Made by a program: the position numbers and the translations under genes. The notes beneath the pieces are model-generated. The model saw only the letters and a program-made list of their open reading frames with translations, made no database searches and had not been told where the DNA came from. A stretch of 64,000 nt of DNA. Origin: Panopea generosa. Its lineage: Eukaryota > Mollusca > Bivalvia > Adapedonta > Hiatellidae. Location: contig CM055895.1 of NCBI GenBank assembly GCA_029582155.1, positions 44,536,578 to 44,600,577 on the forward strand, in the 5' to 3' direction. Positions 55,719 to 64,000 of this stretch are shown in pieces; within the stretch, counting starts at the first letter, position 1; each line of letters begins with the position of its first letter.

Positions 55719-57421
55719 CACCTGGTGGTGCTCCCGACTGTACTGACAATGTACCAGCTAGACTGACTTGCTCCGTATATACGCAGGTATTCCTGTAATA
55801 TATAAATGATGATAATAGTTTTATTTATCGTCGCCACCGAAGAATATTAGTCATTTTATATGTTTATAGGATAGTGGAATGATACAGAGATCCTGGTTCT
55901 TTGACATGCCGATATATGGGACCCCGATTGTTTAAATTCTTATTTGGAGAAGCTGGGAACCGAACCTGCGACCCCATGGGTTTGCCCTCCACCTCCCACC
56001 CCCACCCCACACTCATCTAAAAAGCAGCAGCATATGCATTTGTTTAAAGCGTTTAAAACTACCAAACAGGTACAAAATACATTTAAGATATAAGCATTCG
56101 AAAAAAACGTACTTTTTCGGAATGTACAATAAATAGAATTTAATGAGGTTAGATCGATATTCGAGAGATAGATAATGTCAGTGTTTAATCCTTCCATAAT
56201 CACGTATGTCTTAATTTTCTCTCCGTCCCGGTAGTTGCCATACAAAATAGTCGATACAGACAGAGGTACGAGATAAATGAAACACCCACCGAGACATCTC
56301 TGAGACACGACATTTGCGATTTCGCCATTGTGGTAGGCAGGGATAAAGAATACGTGTGACATTTGCTACTGATAATATTTTTCTTTAAAACTGAAACTTT
56401 GGTAAGATATTTAATCATTCCATCCAAAGCACATGCCAACGTTTTATAACTATAGATAAAAGAGGAAAATTATACATTTTAAATAAAGGCAAGGGAAAAC
56501 CAACTTTTAGTTATTAAGGTAGCATTTGAAATGCATTTGAAATGCGTGAAACAACGATCAAATAATAAGACATTGTTTGAAGCAGTAACCCTATGTTTAA
56601 ATAATATTTTGTACTTTGAGAAAATCTTTATTCATCACCGAATTTTTGTCGCTTTTTTTGTGGGTTTTTTAACGAAATTTTTAATACGTTTCAGGTTATA
56701 AATAGCATATCCAGTTTTATTGGTGGAGGAAGAACCACCGTCCTGCCGCAAGTACCTGGTAAACTCTTTTAAATAAAGCTTTTGAAGCAAGCGGGGCTCG
56801 AGCCTACGGCATTATCGGTAAGTGATATTGGTGCTTTAGACCACTCGGCCACGGAGGACCCTGTCTAGTTTGAAGTCGGTTAACTTACTTCAGATTGTTT
56901 GTGTGTATGGGGCTTTGAGCAAAGTTTTGATAGTTTATAGTCAATCAGCACAGAGATTGTGACCGGGCAAGAGTTTAAACTTACGACTACCGGAGTGATC
57001 GGCAGACGCGTTACCAATGAAAACACAACTCCCTTTTTACAGAAGTGTAAAATATATAACTACATGTAGTTTTATTTACTTAAACTATAGAGTAACATCG
57101 GTTTAAACATCTAATAAGTCGTAGGTTTCTTTGTTTATTCAAAAATGCTATGACGATTGAAAACAATTAAAGTTCCAATAAATCCTAACTTACACAACTG
57201 AGAGTTTATAATAAATGGTATGTAACATATATGTCGTATTACTGTTAGCACTACAAGCAGCATTTCAAAGTCGTTCATATTCTTGTATCTTTACTTGATA
57301 AATACTATAATTTATATTCATACACTAATATTGTTATTGGTTGTTTTTGTGTAATTTAGTGCTTTGGTGTTAATAATGCATATACATGTATATAAGGGAC
57401 TCATGGAAGATTCAAATGGGT

Positions 57422-57599
57422 TATTGTTGTTGTCATTGTTTTTGTTGTTGCTGTTACTGTTACTGTTACTGTTACTGTCACTGTTACTGTTACTGTTACT
57501 GTAACTGTTACTGATACTGCTATAACTCCTGTCACTGTTACTCCTACTGCTTCTGCTGTCACTATTACTAAAATAAATTAGTATCATCACCATCATTAC

Positions 57600-57631
<32 letters not shown>

Positions 57632-57647
57632 CCACCACCATTATCAT
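57422..57647 (+). repeat. Compound microsatellite, copy B
   Basis: Counterpart of 7,421-7,633, with one extra TTACTG-type hexamer and extra ATC triplets. Confidence 0.95.
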
Positions 57648-58325
57648 ATTTATTGTTTACATTATTTATGACCCAAAGATAAATGTTTCAAAATGTGTTG
57701 GGTTGTTTTACTGATGTGTTCTATTTCAGATAAAAATACTCTAAAAGATTCTCTTCTGTGTTCACATGAATGTTTATGAATTTGTTTTTCTGGAGTGCGT
57801 AACGCGTTATCTTTTATTCATTTGACAACAATGTTTTAAACAAACGTCTATATATGTTTCCATTAGTTCTGTATTGTATTTTGTCCAATGTTACATCGGC
57901 GTTACATAAATTACACAGAACAAACATTGATACGGGTATAAAATTCGCATGCATTTACAGTATGCCCGGTTATCGCGTAATGTGTAATTTTATAGATTTC
58001 CAATAAGTTATTTGGTTTAAGAATACCAGTCCAATGACCAATGGTTTGGTCGCATGGTTACAATATGAACATACAACCAACACATAACCGCATTTCAGAT
58101 TTATATATAAAGCCGGGATTTTCGCCTCGCAAATCGGTGCGGTACAGATCAATGCAGTACATATCCAATATCTAAAATATATTTCCGTGTTTCTTTTATT
58201 TCAAGTTGACAAGAAGTGCTTAATCATCAGAACAAAAGATATGTTCGTTTTTTTGGTTTGCGTTAGAAAAAATAGGGTTGGTATATCTTCCCCCCTTGAT
58301 CATTATTGATTTAAAGCAAATCAAG

Positions 58326-58410
58326 AACAGAACAGAACAGAACATATATTTTATTAGGATTTGTACAAAGTACATCATCATAATATATACAATATACAAT
58401 CAATATGAAC
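58326..58410 (-). mobile_element. 85-bp insertion with 6-bp TSD, LINE/SINE 3' end, only in copy B
   Basis: ATCAAG occurs once in copy A (8,327-8,332) and flanks the insertion in copy B (58,320-58,325 and 58,411-58,416). Read on the minus strand the insert ends AATAAAATATATGTTCTG followed by TTCTG repeats, the kind of short-repeat tail seen on CR1/L2-type LINEs and dependent SINEs. It looks like a 5'-truncated insertion that occurred after the two copies diverged. Confidence 0.85.
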
Positions 58411-60071
58411 ATCAAGCATAGGTTGTTGTCAGTGTATGTTAACATTTTATAATATCGAGATAATACTTCAAAGATTTATTTTTGTTTGTTTGTTATGGAC
58501 TTTAACACCACGTTCAACACATTTCAGATTATATATGGCATATCCAGTTTTATTGGTGGACTAAGACCTCAGAATGAATCTGAGTAGAAGCCCCGTTTTT
58601 CCGTAAGTAACTGGCAAACTTTCTCACATATGTGTGTTTTATTTATTTGTACACATTTTCATATAATTATTGCATCATTTGTTATATAAATTGTTGTATC
58701 CTCAAGGGTCTATTGGAATTTTCTGAAATAAACTTTTTTTTTTGACCGAGCCGGACTCGAACCTACGACCGTAGCGGTGAGAGGTAAGTGATCTTGAAAC
58801 GTGAATATTTCTTCAAGTGTAGTGTATGTAATGGCGGTTAATATCACTTTGAACAACTCTACAGTCAAATCAGACAGCGGGCACTTGAGGCAGTAATCTC
58901 ATCGCCGTCACGGAGTACCATAACACAGACATAATTTATGGTATAATACCCAAACCCAGTCACATTATACTGACACTTGGCAGACCAGATCAAATCTAGA
59001 ATTATCCTCTAGATGAAAACTGATATTTAAAAATAAACACTGAAAACGCAGTAGTGTCAACATCTTTCATAAAAGTGTCCGCTCTGCCAAGTGACAACCC
59101 TGTTGGTGATGTAGACGGCTACCTCGCCCTGGTTGGATATCGTGTGCAGCATACAAATTAGATTTTTTCAATATATATAATTTCGTTAGCTATAATTCAG
59201 AGACGCTGTTATTGAAATAAAATATTATGTTCCAGGTTATTCTTGGAGGCATATAAATATGATAAACTTGGAAATCACTGAGATTTGAAAGCGTATTAGT
59301 TAGTTAGGTGTTTATTTATAGTCCGATCAGAAAGACTTTATTATATTAGCATAAAAAGTATGTGATGTGAAACGCTTTACATGTATGTATGTATGTATGT
59401 ATGTATGTATGTTTTGTTATGTAAATGAAGTGCATATATATATTCAAGAAATGATGTTGCACTTCGTTTCCGCCAACATCATTCTAGTAAACGGATATGT
59501 TAATTTAAATTTGAAAAACATATAAACGTGTATTTAATAATCATTTTAGTCTGTAAATCTTATTTTTCATGAGGGGTAGTACAAACTTAATTGAATAAAT
59601 AAAATATCTAATATAATTTTCAGTTGTTAAATACATGAAAGAGTATGTTTGTATACTGAGTCATACAATACTTGCTGTCCTATATTACCATACCAAATTT
59701 TGTAATTTATACACATAGAGGTATGGCGTTTTGGTAAATTGGAAACTTGCCCAATATGCATGCTTGTATAGTCATGCTATAATTTTACCGCCATATATTA
59801 CCATATTTGTAAAATGCCCGTTTGGAGGTATGGCCTACTAGTAAATTGGAAACGTGTCCAGAATATATTCATGTATAGTCACGTAATATTTGCCAAAGTT
59901 AGTTAAAGGACTTGTTAAACCTTAAATTATAAATAATAAAAGTTTGTAAAGATATTAACCATCGTGTGAGGCCATTGGTGTAATCAATTCATTCAAGTAG
60001 ACCAACCTTGGTCAAGAATACTCGTGGTGTGTAACAAAGTTAAAGGCACACATGATAAGACTTCACTCGCC

Positions 60072-60619
60072 ATTATATCTGGAAATTGTGTATTGCATTT
60101 TACATAGTTAACTGTAAACTAGAACCCTTTATATCTGGAAATTGTGTATTGCATTTTATATAATTTTACTGTAAACTAGAACCCTTTACATCTGGAAATT
60201 GTGTATTGCATTTTACATAATTTACTGTAAACTAGAACCCATTATATCTGGAAGTTGTGTATTGCAGTTTACATAATTTACTGTAAACTAGAACCCTTTA
60301 TACCTGGAAATTGTGTATTGCATTTTACATAGTTTACTGTAAACTAGAACCCACTATGTACTGAATTTTACATAATTTACTGTAAACTAGAACCCATTAT
60401 ATCTGGAAATTGTGCATTGCAGTTTACATAATTTACTGTAAACTAGAACCCTTTATATCTGGAAATTGTGTATTGCATTTTACATAGTTTACTTTAAACT
60501 AGAACCCATTATGTACTGAATTTTACATAATTTACTGTAACTAGAACCCATTGTATCTGGAAATTGTGTATTGCATTTTACATAACTTACTGTAAATTAT
60601 AACTCTTTATATCTGGAAA
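60072..60619 (+). repeat. 56-bp minisatellite, copy B
   Basis: Counterpart of 9,990-10,536 with the same ten units and the same two shortened units, differing by point changes only. Confidence 0.93.
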
Positions 60620-63600
60620 AGACAATCTCATTGTCCTTTCAAGGTGCACTGACGGCGGCTCTACACAATATACACCAACATGCACGGTACGAAATTTGAT
60701 CGAATGTGGGATGTGTGGGGGGGTATGTGTGGGCAAGGGTTGTGGGAGAGTTTGTATATGCAATTTTGAAGTTGATGGTGTACCCAACATTCAGGTTTCA
60801 AATTAATTATTTTTATTTTGTACAACATGTATACATGTTTATTGGGGATTTTAAAAGCACATGTTAGACGTTGCTGGTCTGTAGTTTGTGTTAAATGAAC
60901 TCTATTCGTGAACAAATTTAGCAATTAACAAAAATAAGCAATTGAATTTGAAGATTAATGCTTCCATAATAGTCTGTAGTATGGACCCAGCTCTCTCAAT
61001 TGGGTCTGTTATATAGCAATGTTGGGAAAGTCACGTTGAGGACGTTGATTGCTTAGTTGCTTCAACTGAAAGTTTGAATTACGTCACAGTTAAGTAAGCG
61101 TTCAATTGCTATGAGTTGTAGGACAGTCATAGAATTCCCTGCTTTTTGACTGTTTCTGAGAAAGACAATTTCCATATGGATAGATGTAATGTGTGAGCAC
61201 GAGTAAACTCCCTATCAACATGACCGGGTGTCCCTTTTAAGAAAGTTTAACGTGTGTCTTATTAAAAGTTGTTGTTGCTGTATGGTGTTTAGTGACGCTT
61301 TCAACAATATTCCAGTCATATCGCGGCGGTGTCTACTTGATACAGTATTCCGAGCTCTGTCTGCCACTGGAGCATCATGTCGTAGGTATGATACCCTTCC
61401 AGTCACATTATACTGACACCAGGCCGACCAGACCATCAACTATACTCTAAATGCTGAGTGCGAAGCAATTCTTTGGTATGACCCGGCCGGGGATAGGACC
61501 TTCGGCATGAGAGGATGGCACCCTACCACTACACCATGCTACGGTTTGATCAACAGCAAACCAAACATTATTGCACAGAATGCTTATTGTATTATCAGTG
61601 TTATTGTGTAGAACTCTGACTTCTTTACTATTTATTGGTCATAAAAATTGAAACCTTTGCTAATTGCACAGTTGAAAAATTATGATATTACAAATGGTGA
61701 AATGATTGTTTTCATTTATAAAGTATACAAAAACATGGTTTCCACTTCGGTACTCCTGGCCGTACCTCTTCAAATGTATTATATATTACTAAAGAAATTA
61801 AGTTTTTATAAAAACAGTCAATGCATTTTAATGCCCTTCAACTTGTTCTGTTAGGTATTGGTGAATTGGCTAATACCAACGTTTGTATTGGCAGCTACTG
61901 TACATTTTTTTGTTTCTAAAATTGTTAAGGATTTTTTTTTTGTATTTATAAGACGAATTTGGTAACTTATTAAGTATATGGTTATGAAATATTTAGCGTC
62001 ATTTTGTGCCATCTAGGGCCAACATACCTACTCTTTATGGATTTTGATTTCGACCTCTGCATTAATAGTCAGGCACGCTACCGTCTCAACTAACAGGACC
62101 CGGCAGTATGTGGTAACTAGAAACCACCATCCTTCCGCAAGTAACTGGCAAACATTCTCACATAAAGTATTTAGGCAGAGCTTGGCTCGAACCCAGGACC
62201 TCAGCGGTGACAGGTAGGTGTATCTTTAGACGATAGTATGCTAAGACCATTCACCCGGAGAAAACACGAAACTCAAGTATACGCATTGACTAAACAATGA
62301 GCGAGGGATAGCAGTAACGGCTAAGCGAATGTCTGGATATAAAACATAATAACCCGTATACGTTCCTTTCAAAATATGACGAGAAAAGGTCATTCGGTGC
62401 ATATAATGATTTACATTTATTCATATTCCTCTTATTCTTTTTAGCAGTCTTTTTTTAGCAGTCATATTTCACTGGAGTCAATGTGCAGCAAATATTGTAA
62501 GTACTGTAGAATACCGAATTTACATCAAAGATCAACTACTGTAACACTTAACACTTGCCCTCTGAATGAAGTAAACTACATCTTCCTTTCGAAAGTTCAA
62601 CGGTTTTTTTTCTTCAATTTTTCAATTGCCGGATTAAAATCAAGCATGTATCACGTCTACAAATCAATACATGCCCAAAAATAGTGTTATCACCAACACA
62701 TGGAAGAAACTTAAGACACAACTTATGCCAGGGTATTTATCAATACGCAGTCCAATTCCCACATTCATAATATCCTCCGATTTATCTACCACCGGTGGGG
62801 TTTTTAGTTCGATCTCAGCTCTTTCCAGGCACTCATTTTATGTCCCAAATCTGCATTAATATTTTCAAATTCATGGCTGAGTCACGTGATTCCGATACTG
62901 GATGTACGAATTTGAGTTGAGCATGAACAAATGTATAACCTCAACGCAAATCTTGAATAGATAAAGTAATTTAAACATGCTGCATAACTTCTTGTTTTGT
63001 TTTTTCTTTGTTTTTTTTTAGTTGTTGTTTTCTTTGGCGAGGGGGTAATGGTGTTTAAATTTCAACACATTGCATGTTATATATGGCATATCTAGTTTTA
63101 TTGGTTGAGGAAGACCTCAGAATGAATCTGAGTAGAACCGACGACCTTCAGCTAGTAATTGGGAAACTTTCTCTTATAAAGTTTTTGGAGCGAGCGGGAC
63201 TCGAACCTACGACCATAGCGGTGAGAGGTAAGTGATCTTGAAATCGCGATAATGACAAAGTTCTAAAATACTGTTGAATACAAGATTAAAAGTATACGAT
63301 ATTTCCATGGCAATTTATATTATCAACAGTTTAAACTAGACCCTTTTTACCTTATTTATTTGACAATAAAATAATATGTTTAATCTAATTAACGTTAGAG
63401 AAAATTGAAAACAATGCAAATATGAGAAATGTAGTCAATGTAAGAAATGTAATAAATGGCTTTTCTTACCTTAATCTGATTGCAGTTTTGACCTGTGTCC
63501 GTGTTTATTCCAAAAACGTGTCCACTCTTTATTACAAACCCGCCGAATATGAAAATTCGTAAAGATATTGGTGTTGAATTTGAATGCGCACGAAAAATCC

Positions 63601-64000
63601 GTACGAGTTCAGTTATCCGTAACTGAATAATAGCTCTAATATCTTGCAGATTTTAACGTTTAAAATGTTTTTTATTGGTTGTTACATTTACACTTGCATT
63701 ACCAATCTCTAAATGTAACCAAGTGTTTTAATTTATACAAACTTGAAATTTGTATTTTTGGAAAATTTAGAAAAAAACGATAACGAAACTAGGACCGCAT
63801 TCCACGAACTGTAATAAGATATGATGTCGCCGATACGCCCTTTGTATAGTAAACTACTGAATGCGTCCTGGATGTGCAACCATCAGGGAATGGACAGGGG
63901 TGTTTAGGAAAATGATTTTGGCTTACAAGATAAGGATATCGACCTGGGTTAGATATTTCTCAAATACGGCCGAGATATAGATAATAATATTTTTATTCAT

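Larger units (their letters stand above)
50008..63994. repeat. Segmental duplication, copy B
   Basis: Collinear direct copy of 1-13,918. It holds the same isolated monomers (~51,000), SINEs (52,056, 56,669, 58,500, 61,269, 62,112, 63,053), arrays and microsatellites, and no gene. The last shared bases are the T5 run before the window end: copy A goes on into (CTGT)n, copy B into ATTCAT. Confidence 0.95.

Overview
This window is metazoan nuclear DNA, most likely from a bivalve or related mollusc. It is AT-rich and has no prokaryote-style operons. It is crowded with tRNA-derived SINEs, tetranucleotide microsatellites, minisatellite arrays and decayed transposons (CR1/L2-like LINE, Ty3/Gypsy, hAT, mariner). 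Host coding sequence appears only as short spliced exons. The species assignment is an inference from repeat content and could not be tested here.

Layout. Bases 1-13,918 and 50,008-63,994 are two copies (A and B) of one ~14 kb block in direct orientation, about 50 kb apart. In the first ~690 bp I counted 7 substitutions and 2 single-base indels between them. Copy A ends inside a (CTGT)n/(TTGT)n microsatellite. Copy A's left end and the far side of copy B's break lie at the window edges. Each copy carries a 41/47-bp minisatellite, a 56-bp minisatellite, several SINEs and microsatellites, and no gene I can recognise. Copy B alone has an 85-bp insertion with a 6-bp target-site duplication.

Between the copies, 14.3-15.0 kb holds a perfect 19-bp hairpin, a hammerhead-ribozyme-like motif and a 112-bp tandem array. 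16.6-20.0 kb is a decayed non-LTR retrotransposon with a degenerate 2A-like motif. 21.4-22.0 kb is a mariner transposase fragment on the minus strand. 22.7-24.3 kb holds a dispersed repeat, a 330-bp MITE-like element and a 47-bp array. 25.86-26.45 kb is a candidate two-exon gene for a small secreted cysteine-rich peptide (speculative). 26.95-31.30 kb is a broken Ty3/Gypsy element with unusually short terminal repeats. 31.9-32.95 kb is a 73-bp satellite with an inverted head. 34.2-35.8 kb is a nest of repeats. 36.5-39.6 kb is an intron-containing, inactivated hAT transposase with SINEs in it and after it. 40.2-46.3 kb is a 5'-truncated Ty3/Gypsy element with long open pol frames and one LTR.

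The best host gene is on the minus strand. Two exons (48,151-48,063 and 46,807-46,682) join in phase and encode the C-terminal transmembrane and CxxC tail of a brain protein I3 (BRI3)-like protein. Its intron contains a 35-bp-arm foldback hairpin (47,322-47,416). The items most worth following are that hairpin, the hammerhead-like motif, the candidate secreted peptide, the TATA-box-bearing minisatellite, and whether the 14 kb duplication is real or an unpurged haplotype.
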